Assembly (NCBI GenBank): GCA_016718035.1
Contig: JADKEK010000010.1
Location: 1 to 64,000, forward strand
Direction: 5' to 3'
DNA: 64,000 bases
Source: Bacteroidota bacterium
GTDB lineage: Bacteria > Bacteroidota > Bacteroidia > Chitinophagales > BACL12
The notes under the pieces were generated by a model. That model had not been told where the DNA came from and did no database searches. It worked only from the letters and a program-made list of their open reading frames with translations. The position numbers and the translations under genes were made by a program. Below are positions 18,462 through 25,945 of the stretch, in pieces. The stretch's first letter is position 1. The number at the start of each line of letters is the position of its first letter.

Positions 18462-18519
18462 ACGGATAGAATAGGAGTTTCCTAAACTCTAGATAGCAGT
18501 TCGATTCTGCTCGGGACCA
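18448..18519 (+). tRNA. tRNA-Arg (anticodon CCT)
   Basis: A full cloverleaf can be drawn. The acceptor ggtcccg pairs with cgggacc, and the discriminator A is at 18519. The anticodon arm ggagt/actct encloses loop ttcctaa with anticodon CCT at 18481-18483, and the T-arm is gcagttcgattctgc. CCA is not encoded. It is the only intact copy among three partial ones (two 5' pieces, one 3' piece). Confidence 0.92.
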
Positions 18520-18527
18520 TTATTTAA

Positions 18528-18608
18528 ATGTAAATAGGAGTTTCCTAAACTCTAGATATCAGTTCCCTGCCCGACTTGCGTCAGCAGGCGGGGATTCTGC
18601 TCGGGACC
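18528..18608 (+). repeat. 3' part of tRNA-Arg(CCT) with a 27-nt hairpin in the T-loop
   Basis: The sequence repeats the anticodon arm and T-arm of the intact gene (taggagtttcctaaactctagat.tcagttc). A 27-base insert running from cctgccc to ggcggg follows, and then the rest of the tRNA (gattctgctcgggacca). The insert sits exactly between TTC and GATTC of the T-loop and can fold on itself (cctgcc with ggcggg; gac ttgc gtc inside). It is not a functional tRNA unless the insert is removed. Confidence 0.85.
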
Positions 18609-18640
18609 ACCTGGTTGACTTTTCCCATGCCGCAAAAACC

Positions 18641-18658
18641 GTCCCGCTGTTGCGGGAC
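18641..18658 (+). terminator. Hairpin after the tRNA-Arg(CCT) copies
   Basis: gtcccgc at 18641-18647 pairs perfectly with gcgggac at 18652-18658 across a tgtt loop, followed by a short pyrimidine run (actttct). It is a possible terminator, or one more palindromic element of the array. Confidence 0.4.
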
Positions 18659-18671
18659 ACTTTCTAATGAT

Positions 18672-18679
18672 TAATTTTG
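18672..18679 (+). promoter_or_regulatory. Candidate -7 box before the tRNA-Arg(CCG) repeat array
   Basis: taattttg fits TAnnTTTG and lies 11 bases before the first 5' tRNA half. The same octamer recurs once in every ~169-base unit of the array, including before the intact tRNA at 19364 (19333-19340). The promoter thus appears to have been copied along with the tRNA 5' half. Confidence 0.5.
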
Positions 18680-18690
18680 CATTGATTTCT

Positions 18691-19363
18691 GGCTCCGTAG
18701 TATAATGGATAGAATGCCTGCCCCGCTGACTAAAGTCAGAGGGGGAAGATTCCGGTTCTTCACGCAAATTTTCAAATTAGTAGAAGCTTAGTATTCTCGC
18801 GCTAATACCATCAACAAATTTTAATGATTAATTTTGTGTTCTGTTTTATGAATAGATTTGGCTCCGTAGTATAATGGATAGAATGCCGCCCCCTGACTAA
18901 AGTCAGAGGGGGAAGATCCGGTTCTTCACGCAAATTTTCAAATTAGTAGAAGCTTAGTATTCTCGCGCTAATACCATCAACAAATTTTAATGATTAATTT
19001 TGTGTTCTATTTTATGAATAGATTTGGCTCCGTAGTATAATGGATAGAATGCCTGCCCCGCTGACTAAAGTCAGAGGGGGAAGATTCCGGTTCTTCACGC
19101 AAATTTTCAAATTAGTAGAAGCTTAGTATTCTCGCGCTAATACCATCAACAAATTTTAATGATTAATTTTGTGTTCTATTTTATGAATAGATTTGGCTCC
19201 GTAGTATAATGGATAGAATGCCTGCCCCGCTGACTAAAGTCAGAGGGGGAAGATTCCGGTTCTTCACGCAAATTTTCAAATTAGTAGAAGCTTAGTATTC
19301 TCGCGCTAATACCATCAACAAATTTTAATGATTAATTTTGTGTTCTATTTTATGAATAGATTT
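18691..19363 (+). repeat. Four tandem ~169-bp units, each a promoter and interrupted 5' half of tRNA-Arg(CCG)
   Basis: Units start at 18691, 18860, 19026 and 19195, and the intact tRNA follows at 19364. Each has the tRNA 5' part (ggctccgtagtataatggatagaatg), a ~28-base insert (cctgccccgctgactaaagtcagagggg) between the D-arm and the anticodon arm, then the anticodon arm (gaagattccggttcttc). The rest of each unit is a constant ~95-base spacer carrying taattttg. Unit 2 is 3 bases shorter, with small deletions in the insert and anticodon arm. The T-arm and 3' acceptor strand are missing from every unit, so none encodes a tRNA. Confidence 0.9.
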
Positions 19364-19438
19364 GGCTCCGTAGTATAATGGATAGAATGGAAGATTCCGG
19401 TTCTTCAGATGGCGGTTCGATTCCGCCCGGGGCTACCA
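19364..19438 (+). tRNA. tRNA-Arg (anticodon CCG), CCA encoded
   Basis: This is the intact last member of the array. The acceptor ggctccg pairs with cggggct (with G-T pairs). The anticodon arm gaaga/tcttc has loop ttccggt with CCG at 19397-19399, the T-arm is ggcggttcgattccgcc, the discriminator is A19435 and CCA is at 19436-19438. It differs from the four upstream halves only by lacking their 28-base insert and having its own 3' half. Confidence 0.92.
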
Positions 19439-19475
19439 AATAAAAAATGTTTTTTTTACTGAAATTAAAAATTGC

Positions 19476-19548
19476 ACCACAGCGGTTCCCTGCCTGCCTG
19501 CTAGACGCAGTCAGTCAGGCAGGGATTCCGCCCGGGGCTACCAAATAA
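19476..19548 (+). repeat. 3' part of tRNA-Arg(CCG) with a 35-nt hairpin in the T-loop
   Basis: cagcggttc is followed by a 35-base palindromic insert (cctgcctgcctg ... cagtcaggcagg) and then gattccgcccggggctacca, which is identical to the intact tRNA end. The insertion point is again between TTC and GATTC. The following aaataaaa matches the sequence after the intact tRNA, so the 3' flank was copied too. Confidence 0.85.
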
Positions 19549-19582
19549 AATATTTTTTATTATTAAAATTAAAAATAGTTAC

Positions 19583-19622
19583 CGGGCGTGACTGCGTCAG
19601 CAGGCAGGCGGCCCGTTTTTTT
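19583..19622 (+). terminator. Terminator-like hairpin carrying a palindromic insert
   Basis: cgggc (19583-19587) pairs with gcccg (19611-19615) and is followed by a run of seven T. The 23-base loop (gtgactgcgtcagcaggcaggcg) contains the same gactgcgtcagcaggcagg text as the T-loop inserts nearby. A terminator may itself have received an insert. Confidence 0.5.
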
Positions 19623-19676
19623 ATTAATAGGGGGCGGCCGGGCTCAATTTTTTATTATTAAAAATAGTTACCTCAG

Positions 19677-19838
19677 CGGTTCCCTATCTATTCTAGCTAG
19701 GTAAACCTGCCTCCCTAAAGTAACGCAATGGAATTAGGGCAGGCCTGCCTCACTAATGAAATGCAATGGAATTAGGCAGGCTTGCCTCACTAATGAAATG
19801 CAATTGAATTAGGGAGGGATTCCGCCCGGGGCTACCAC
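19677..19838 (+). repeat. 3' part of tRNA-Arg(CCG) with a ~132-nt repeat insert in the T-loop
   Basis: This is a third T-loop-interrupted copy: cagcggttc, then about 132 bases starting cct and ending agg, then gattccgcccggggctacca. The insert contains two to three tandem units of cctgcctcac taatgaaatgcaatggaattaggcagg, which form hairpins (cctgcctnnnn...aggcagg). The insertion point, between TTC and GATTC, is the same as in the other two copies. The GIY-YIG gene starts 65 bases after it. Confidence 0.8.
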
Positions 19839-19903
19839 CATTTATAAAACAGGCCAATCAGCATTTCGCTTTTTGGTCTTTTTTTACCCTTAAATCATTA
19901 CTT

Positions 19904-20140
19904 ATGACAGTTTTTGTTTATGCCCTTAAAAACCAAATCAATGATGAAATTTATGTAGGAATTTCTGCTGACCTTGATCGAAGATTAAAAGAACACAATT
20001 CTGGAAAAAACAGATATACAAAAGCATTTCTACCCTGGACTCTTTTTTTTACTGAATCATGCGACTCTTATGCGGAAGCGCGGAAACGTGAAATCTATTA
20101 TAAATCTGCGGCGGGTAAACGGAAATTAAAAAATAGGTAA
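19904..20140 (+). CDS. Small GIY-YIG nuclease-domain protein
   Basis: The 78-residue protein is a minimal GIY-YIG (UvrC/URI-like) domain: FVYALKN...IYVGIS at residues 4-20 (the GIY-YIG strands, here VYAL and YVG), DLDRRLKEHNSGKNRYTK with the conserved Arg and His near 24-40, and a Glu in KREIYYKSA near 62. All expected catalytic positions appear present. It lies directly downstream of the tRNA-Arg fragments, 65 bases from the last interrupted T-loop. Small stand-alone GIY-YIG proteins are common in Bacteroidota and their role is poorly known; a role in mobility of the neighbouring elements is inference. Confidence 0.85.
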   Translation: MTVFVYALKNQINDEIYVGISADLDRRLKEHNSGKNRYTKAFLPWTLFFTESCDSYAEARKREIYYKSAAGKRKLKNR

Positions 20141-20180
20141 AAAATTATTCTTAGTTGTTGTTAACCTATATACTTGAGGT

Positions 20181-20570
20181 TTAGGCATATTCCTCTACCA
20201 ACTTTAATTTATATGGTTTATTTAATGCTTCCTGGGATATTTTAAAATGGGAAGCCAAAATACGAATATTGGCTTTGGATAACCCCTTTTTATAACTTAA
20301 AATATCAGAAATTAATCCTTTACTAACGCCTAGAATTTTAACCAAATCTTTTGATTTTAAATTGTTTGCTTCCATAAGCGCCAGTATGAGTGCTATAGGG
20401 TTTTTATCTGTAAAAGGGGAATGTTCTTCATCCCATTTCTCAATTAATAAAGTAAGTAACGCTATTTCCTCTTTTATTAATTTAGATTTTGGTGCTTTGT
20501 AAACCAATTCTTCAAGCATTTTACAATATGTTTTGTATTGGCTTTTAGTTTTGATGATTTTATATTTCAT
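20181..20570 (-). CDS. higA: HigA-type antitoxin (HTH XRE)
   Basis: The 129-residue protein has an N-terminal helical region and a C-terminal helix-turn-helix (about residues 68-118: NNLKSKDLVKILGVSKGLISDILSY), the usual arrangement in HigA/HTH antitoxins of HigBA systems. It follows the toxin gene by 18 bases on the same strand, the toxin-first order of higBA. It should bind the toxin and repress the operon through a palindrome upstream of higB. Confidence 0.85.
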   Translation of the reverse strand: MKYKIIKTKSQYKTYCKMLEELVYKAPKSKLIKEEIALLTLLIEKWDEEHSPFTDKNPIALILALMEANNLKSKDLVKILGVSKGLISDILSYKKGLSKANIRILASHFKISQEALNKPYKLKLVEEYA

Positions 20571-20588
20571 GACTACTATATTTTTGCA

Positions 20589-20921
20589 TTAATATTCACT
20601 GATTGTATACTGTTTTCCTTTTTTGCAAAGTTTATCATACTCCGCATGTGTGCCAATCCAACAAACAAATAAATGAACCTCTTTCTCACCAAACCGATAA
20701 CTGCAAATCAGTCGATATTTATTGCCTGCTATATTAAAAACCACCCGTTCACTTCCGTTACCTAATAAATCTGCAGTTGCAAATGTTGCACAAATATCAT
20801 TGGCATTAGCCCAATCAGCAACCTTGATTATGGTAATCCAATTTTCAAACGAACTTTCACCGGACTTGTGTTTACCAACATAGTCTCTTATTGTTTGCGC
20901 TTTGATTAGGTGGACTTTCAT
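20589..20921 (-). CDS. higB: HigB-family mRNA interferase toxin
   Basis: This 110-residue protein fits the HigB (PF09907-like) toxin family: a WxxxIKxADWANANDI segment near residue 32, then ERVVFNIAGNKYRLICSYRF near 60-80 and FVCWIGTHAEYDKL near 85-98, all hallmarks of the fold. It is expected to cut mRNA on translating ribosomes. Neighbours are higA directly downstream and the tRNA array beyond. Length is normal and the frame intact. Confidence 0.88.
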   Translation of the reverse strand: MKVHLIKAQTIRDYVGKHKSGESSFENWITIIKVADWANANDICATFATADLLGNGSERVVFNIAGNKYRLICSYRFGEKEVHLFVCWIGTHAEYDKLCKKGKQYTISEY

Positions 20922-20943
20922 AGGTTATACGGTAAAGATAAAA

Positions 20944-20968
20944 AAAAGTTCACAATAGGTGAACTTTT
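20944..20968 (-). promoter_or_regulatory. Perfect 10-bp inverted repeat upstream of higBA, candidate HigA operator
   Basis: aaaagttcac (20944-20953) and gtgaactttt (20959-20968) are exact reverse complements around aatag. The site lies 23-47 bases upstream of the higB start, where an autoregulatory operator would be. The T-run on the + strand is short, so a terminator is less likely. Confidence 0.55.
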
Positions 20969-21007
20969 AACCAATTTTTTAAGGCAACTTAGCCACCCTT
21001 AACTATT

Positions 21008-21136
21008 ATGTTGCCCGGTCAAACCCAAGTAGAATTGCAGGTCAGAGCTGAAACTATGGTCAAGAAATATCTTGGTACAAGGCTGGATCATCAGACTTTA
21101 GGCCAATTAAGCAAAGTAAACCTGCCGCGCAGATAA
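21008..21136 (+). CDS. Possible small ORF of 42 residues
   Basis: An ATG at 21008 opens a 42-residue frame (MLPGQTQVELQVRAETMVKK, then a basic tail) with reasonable coding composition. It lies between the divergent higBA operon and a convergent secreted-protein gene. No family is recognised. It could be a remnant of a longer gene. There is no clear ribosome-binding site. Confidence 0.25.
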   Translation: MLPGQTQVELQVRAETMVKKYLGTRLDHQTLGQLSKVNLPRR

Positions 21137-21183
21137 AATGGAATGAAAACTTTTTTAGTGGTTACCATTCCGGTAATTCCCAA

Positions 21184-22625
21184 TCACTCCACCACAACCT
21201 GCACATACCCAAAACTATTTTTAGGAATGCTGAGTTGATTTTTTTGTTTATCGATGGTTATTCCTTTAACTTCAAAAAACAGTTGCGAATTTTTTGCCCA
21301 AAAACCTGCAGAACCTGCACTGCTATATGGAAACTTTCCTGTTACATAATGCAACTCATAATTTATAGATGAAAATGTGGAAGTAATTTCGTGATTAAAT
21401 AGTTCACCACCTGCATTGTCGTAATAGTAATAATATTTACCCGGTGCTATTATTTTAATCGTTTTATCTAATGGCAAAGCAGTCGCAGGTAATTCATTGG
21501 CCAATTGTAAGGCATACCAGGAAATCCGATTTACCTTCTCCGATTTATTTTTTACATCATCCAATTTGGTCGCAGGTCTGCGCGCTGCCCATAACCAATT
21601 GCCAATGAGATTGTGTACCAACAACATATCAAAACTGTTGCGATTGACACAAAATGTGGTAAAAATATGCGCACCATTGGCGACAGTATTCGACCAGTTT
21701 TCTGCTTCCTTATCGCCAAATTCGGAACAGTGATAAATTTTACCCGGCAAATTCACTTGCAAATAAGCTGCTAATGCGCTCATTTGATCTTTATTGCGAT
21801 AAGCCTCTATATACATGGCAAATGCTTTATCTAATTGTTTGTCCGCTTTGCCTTCTTTTATTTGAACCATACCCGGATGTGTTGCATTGGCTTCTTTTAA
21901 TTCATCGTACAAATAATAATGAATATCAACCCCCGAAATAAAATTGCCGGTTTTTTTTACGTATTGAAATAATTGGGTATTCCATTGAATATGTGTTTTT
22001 CTGTTAATGGCCTGACCAATACATAATAACCTCGGTATGTCAGGGTATTTTTTTGTATCGCTTTTAAAATCGGTTCGAAATCATTTTTATACTTTTCCCA
22101 ATTATAATTGTAACTGGCAAATGTTTCATTACCTGCCACAACAGCAACAATATTTACACCTGAATCAATTAATGTAGTAATTGCACGCAAATTCGACTCC
22201 GGTGTTCCCTGCATCACATTTAAGGCAAAACTCACATGGAAATTCTTTGTCGCTCTGCTGGTGCGTATTAGATGCATGAGTTCACTTTCTGTGGCCTCCT
22301 TTTCCTTTTCTGCCTTTTTAATATCTTTTTCCAGCGCATCTACCTTGATTAATCCCTGACCATCGCGAAATTCATCATAAAGTGCATTTACCGAATCGAT
22401 ATTCATTCCCAAACCGGGTTTATCTATGGCAGGAAATGCCACTTTTGAATCGCCACCGCCCGGCCAGCGCACGCCTATAGGACTGTTTGTAGATAATAAG
22501 GTAATTTGACGAATATCTTCATCTTGGAAGCTTGCCCCAAATCCTTCGCCATTTCCGCCTATAATTTGAGCTGTAAGGGACTGACTAAGCAGCGCAAACA
22601 AAAAAATAAAAGTTGACTTTTTCAT
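21184..22625 (-). pseudogene. Secreted glycoside-hydrolase-like protein, one frameshift
   Basis: The N-terminal frame (22625-21957) has a signal peptide ending near LTAQ and the sequence SPIGVRWPGGGDSKV near residue 50. This recalls the RWPGG strand of arabinofuranosidase-type TIM barrels. FHVSFALNVMQGTPESN and VNIVAVVAGNETFASYNYNWEKY follow. Adding one base to the seven-T run at 22048-22054 joins AIQK to KYPDIPRLLCIGQ and continues into the second frame (to 21184), giving about 480 residues. The second half ends in a small beta domain. The hydrolase assignment is from pattern only. The break is homopolymeric and may be sequence error. Confidence 0.6.
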
Positions 22626-22685
22626 GATTTCAAATTGGGGTTTTGAACAACAAAAATACGCAATCTGCCCTCAAAGGTTGTATAT

Positions 22686-23225
22686 TTGTTGTATCAGACA
22701 TTACTATTGAGACAGTTAATTACAATAATTGTGCTATGTTCATTCCTGTTTAATTCAACGGGAACCTATATGTTATTTACGGTACTCAATACCCACAATA
22801 ACATTGTAATTAACCATAAAATTGATAACGACGGATTTGAAGATGAAGAACTGGTGAATCTCAAAATTGCTGTCAACGACCCCGCTTTTATTTTGATTGA
22901 AGAAGATGAATTTATTTATAATGATTTGTTGTTTGATATTATTGAACTCAAACAAGAAAATGGCTGGTTGCAAATAAAAGCTTATTGGGATAAAAAAGAA
23001 GAAAAATTAACCGCCGATTTTATTGCCAGGACGAAAAGTCAGCACGAAAACAAAAAGGACAACCATCCGAATATCAGTATTAAACAAATTTTAAAAGATT
23101 ATACCGGCTCTACAGATTTACATCTAACGTATTTTGCTTCAACTAATATCAATGGTTGGTATAATGAGTTTTTATATTTACCTGAAGCAAGTCAAAATAT
23201 CTTTATTCCACCTCCTGAAGTATAA
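22686..23225 (+). CDS. Hypothetical exported protein upstream of a TonB receptor
   Basis: The 179-residue frame has a TTG start and an N-terminal hydrophobic helix ending near NSTGTYMLF. The mature part is acidic and predicted beta (EDEFIYNDLLFDIIELKQENGWLQIKAYWDKKEEKL). It resembles small single-pass proteins that often precede TonB receptors in Bacteroidota, but I cannot name the family. No ATG gives a better start. It ends about 80 bases before the receptor and may share its transcript. Confidence 0.6.
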   Translation: MLYQTLLLRQLITIIVLCSFLFNSTGTYMLFTVLNTHNNIVINHKIDNDGFEDEELVNLKIAVNDPAFILIEEDEFIYNDLLFDIIELKQENGWLQIKAYWDKKEEKLTADFIARTKSQHENKKDNHPNISIKQILKDYTGSTDLHLTYFASTNINGWYNEFLYLPEASQNIFIPPPEV

Positions 23226-23233
23226 TTGATTTT

Positions 23234-23271
23234 TTTTATCAGCCTTGGCTGACTTTGGCAGTCAGGGATGT
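23234..23271 (+). repeat. Palindrome in the leader of the TonB receptor gene
   Basis: tcagccttggctgactttggcagtcaggg contains cagccttggctg (an imperfect hairpin) and ctgactttggcagtcag (6-base arms). The ctgac...gtcag text resembles the ctgactaaagtcag inserts of the tRNA array at 18.7-19.2 kb, so this may be a member of the same palindrome family. Confidence 0.4.
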
Positions 23272-23302
23272 TAGTAATTATTTACTCATCAAAAAATTAA
23301 TT

Positions 23303-25498
23303 ATGAAAAAAATAGGTACAATAGTGTTTGTACTGTTTGCGTATGTTTTACAGGCACAAACCGATACAAATTATAACCTCGACGAAGTGGTTATATCAGG
23401 TAGCCGTTTCCCGGATAAGCGGAAAGAGGTGGCTCAAAAAATTGATGTTATTAAGTTAGAAGCAATTGCATTTTCAAATAGTAATACCACTGCCGACCTT
23501 CTGCAACAAAGCGGTAAAGTGCTAGTGCAAAAAAGTCAGCAGGGTGGGGGAAGCCCAATTATTCGCGGATTTGAAGCGAGCAGAATTTTGTTAGTGGTAG
23601 ATGGTGTTCGTTTAAATAATGCCATTTACCGCGCAGGCCATTTGCAGAATATCATTACAATGGATCCATCCATTTTAGCCAAAGCAGAAATTGCCTATGG
23701 GCCATCATCTGTTGTTTATGGTAGCGATGCATTAGGCGGTGTAATTCATTTCCACACTAGAAATCCTGACCTATTAAGCGAAGATGAAAATCCATTTAGC
23801 GGTGGCGCCATGTTGCGATATGCTTCTGCAGCAAATTCCATGGCAGGAAATTTACATTTTAATGTTGCCTCAAAAAAAGTGGCATCATTTACTTCAGTAA
23901 GTTATTCTGATTTTGGTGATTTAAAAGTAGGTAGTGTTGAAAATGGCGAGTATGGTAATTTTAATTTCAGACCATATTATGTTGTTACCAATAATGGTGT
24001 AGATGAATTAGTGAAAAATGACGATAAAACAATTCAGGTGCAATCCGGATACACGCAATATGATGTGCTTGAAAAATTGTTGTATCAGCAAAATAATAAA
24101 ATATCCCATTTATTAAATTTTCAATATTCAACATCAACTGACATTCCACGTTATGATCGTTTAACCGACCCGTTAAATGACGACAGTTTGCGCAGTGCAC
24201 AATGGTATTATGGTCCGCAGGAACGATTAATGGCTGCTTACGAATTTAAATACCAGTCGGTGAACAAATTATTCGACATGGCTCATTTAACTGCCAGCTA
24301 TCAGGCTATTGAAGAAAGTCGCCACGACCGCCGTTACGGCCGTACTACACTAAATCACAGAACAGAAAATGTTGGTGTAATTGGATTTAATTTTGATTTT
24401 AGTAAATCCATAAAAAATTCCAATATCCGCTACGGATTAGAGTCCTATTTAAACGATGTGTCTTCTATCGCCGAAGCAGAAAATATCGAAGACGGAACAT
24501 TTGAACCACTCGATACGCGTTATCCTGATGGCGGATCAACCATGAATAATTTTGCAGGTTATATCTCCCACAATTTAAAATTTGGAGCAGGTAAATGGAT
24601 ATTAAATGATGGTATTCGTTACAACTATAACGTGTTGACAGCAAAATTTACAGATAAATCGTTTTTCCCTTTTCCTTACGATGAAATCAACCAATCTAAT
24701 GGTGCGCTTACAGGAAGTTTAGGGTTAATTTATTCACCTGACAATGCTACAAGAGTCGCATTAAATGGTTCAACAGGATTCAGAACACCCAATGTAGACG
24801 ATTTAACAAAAGTATTCGAAAGTGAACCGGGTACTATAGTTGTCCCAAATCCTGATATCAAACCGGAGTATACCTACAATATCGACCTAAACATGGTGAA
24901 GGTGTTTGCCGATAGAGTGGAATTGGAACTGACAGGATTTTATACCATAGCAACCAATTATTTCTCTACTCAACCATCAACTTTTGAAGGAGAAGATTCT
25001 ATTATGTATGATGGAGAATTAAGTCAGGTGTTAACAACAGGAAATTCAGCATCTGCCTATTTATATGGTTTCAACGCAGGTATTGATATAAAAATAAGTG
25101 ATATGTTTTCATTCGCTTCGTACATCACCTATACCTATGGTCGTATAAAAACCGATTCAACACCATATCCGCTCGACCATATCCCACCAATGTATGGCAG
25201 AACTTCGTTCAACTTTAAAACCGATAAAATCCATGCCGAACTATTTGCTTTATACAATGGCTGGAAACGTATAGAAGATTACAACATTGTTGGCGGGGAG
25301 GATAATGAGCAATATGCCACTGTGGACGGTATGCCGGCATGGTACACCCTCAATCTGAAAGCATCCTATACCATTAAGGACTGGCTTGAGGTTCAGGCTG
25401 GTTGCGAAAACATATTGGACTTGAACTACAGGGTGTTTGCATCGGGCATTGGGGCACCGGGTAGGAACCTGTTTTTGGCCTTGCGTACCAAATTTTAA
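23303..25498 (+). CDS. TonB-dependent outer membrane receptor
   Basis: The ATG at 23303 gives a clean signal peptide (MKKIGTIVFVLFAYVLQAQ), so the longer frame from 23255 is rejected. The ~731-residue protein has a TonB-box-like DEVVISGSRF near residue 27 and the plug (ADLLQQSGKVLVQKS, SPIIRGFEASRILLVVDGVRLNNA, GPSSVVYGSDALGGVI near 55-160). A 22-strand-type barrel follows, with the C-terminal motif ENILDLNYRVFASGIGAPGRNLFLALRTKF. There is no N-terminal carboxypeptidase-like domain and no SusD partner, so it is more like siderophore, metal or cofactor receptors. The substrate is unknown. Confidence 0.92.
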   Translation: MKKIGTIVFVLFAYVLQAQTDTNYNLDEVVISGSRFPDKRKEVAQKIDVIKLEAIAFSNSNTTADLLQQSGKVLVQKSQQGGGSPIIRGFEASRILLVVDGVRLNNAIYRAGHLQNIITMDPSILAKAEIAYGPSSVVYGSDALGGVIHFHTRNPDLLSEDENPFSGGAMLRYASAANSMAGNLHFNVASKKVASFTSVSYSDFGDLKVGSVENGEYGNFNFRPYYVVTNNGVDELVKNDDKTIQVQSGYTQYDVLEKLLYQQNNKISHLLNFQYSTSTDIPRYDRLTDPLNDDSLRSAQWYYGPQERLMAAYEFKYQSVNKLFDMAHLTASYQAIEESRHDRRYGRTTLNHRTENVGVIGFNFDFSKSIKNSNIRYGLESYLNDVSSIAEAENIEDGTFEPLDTRYPDGGSTMNNFAGYISHNLKFGAGKWILNDGIRYNYNVLTAKFTDKSFFPFPYDEINQSNGALTGSLGLIYSPDNATRVALNGSTGFRTPNVDDLTKVFESEPGTIVVPNPDIKPEYTYNIDLNMVKVFADRVELELTGFYTIATNYFSTQPSTFEGEDSIMYDGELSQVLTTGNSASAYLYGFNAGIDIKISDMFSFASYITYTYGRIKTDSTPYPLDHIPPMYGRTSFNFKTDKIHAELFALYNGWKRIEDYNIVGGEDNEQYATVDGMPAWYTLNLKASYTIKDWLEVQAGCENILDLNYRVFASGIGAPGRNLFLALRTKF

Positions 25499-25536
25499 TT
25501 TATAACTTTACGCAGTGAACCAACAAACAAACTAAT

Positions 25537-25851
25537 ATGAGCTTATTTTCAAAATTTTTCGGCGGCAATAAAGGCCAGGGCGGAAGCGGCGGAGGTGCCG
25601 GTAAAGCACAGGCATTTATTGAAAAAATTACCGCAGACCTCAACCTGAATCCCGAGCAGGTTACTAAAGTAGAGGCCGCAATCCGTGAGTTTTTCATGGA
25701 AAAAAAACAAATGAAACAAGGTGGCGATAAAGATGGATTACGCGAAAGCAAACAGGACTTTAAGGATGATATTCTCAATGCCTTAACGCCTGCGCAGCAG
25801 CAAAAATTCATGGATAATATCCAAACCTATAAACAGCTGTTAAAACGCTGA
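25537..25851 (+). CDS. Small Spy/CpxP-like helical protein (hypothetical)
   Basis: 104 residues with a Gly-rich N-terminus (FFGGNKGQGGSGGGAGK) and then helices. TADLNLNPEQVTKVEAAIREFFMEKK and ILNALTPAQQQKFMDNIQTY resemble the LTxxQ repeats of Spy/CpxP proteins. No signal peptide is visible, which is unusual for that family. It starts 38 bases after the TonB receptor and is closed by a strong terminator. The role is unknown. Confidence 0.6.
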   Translation: MSLFSKFFGGNKGQGGSGGGAGKAQAFIEKITADLNLNPEQVTKVEAAIREFFMEKKQMKQGGDKDGLRESKQDFKDDILNALTPAQQQKFMDNIQTYKQLLKR

Positions 25852-25861
25852 TACATTACTG

Positions 25862-25890
25862 CCGGAGAGTTGCCGCTCTCCGGTATTTTT
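25862..25890 (+). terminator. Rho-independent terminator
   Basis: ccggagag (25862-25869) pairs with ctctccgg (25876-25883) over ttgccg and is followed by tattttttc. It closes the TonB receptor / small helical protein transcript. Confidence 0.85.
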
Positions 25891-25945
25891 TCTCCTCCTC
25901 TAGGCGATTTATTTATTTTTTCACTTAAAATCTAAATGCACACAC

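Noticed and set aside
18691..19363. Four further tRNA genes in a tandem cluster
   Set aside because: Each copy lacks the T-arm and 3' acceptor strand and has a 28-base insert after the D-arm, so none folds into a tRNA. Only 19364-19438 is intact.
23255..23302. Longer N-terminus for the TonB receptor
   Set aside because: The 16 extra residues come before a typical signal peptide starting at the ATG at 23303 and overlap a palindrome.
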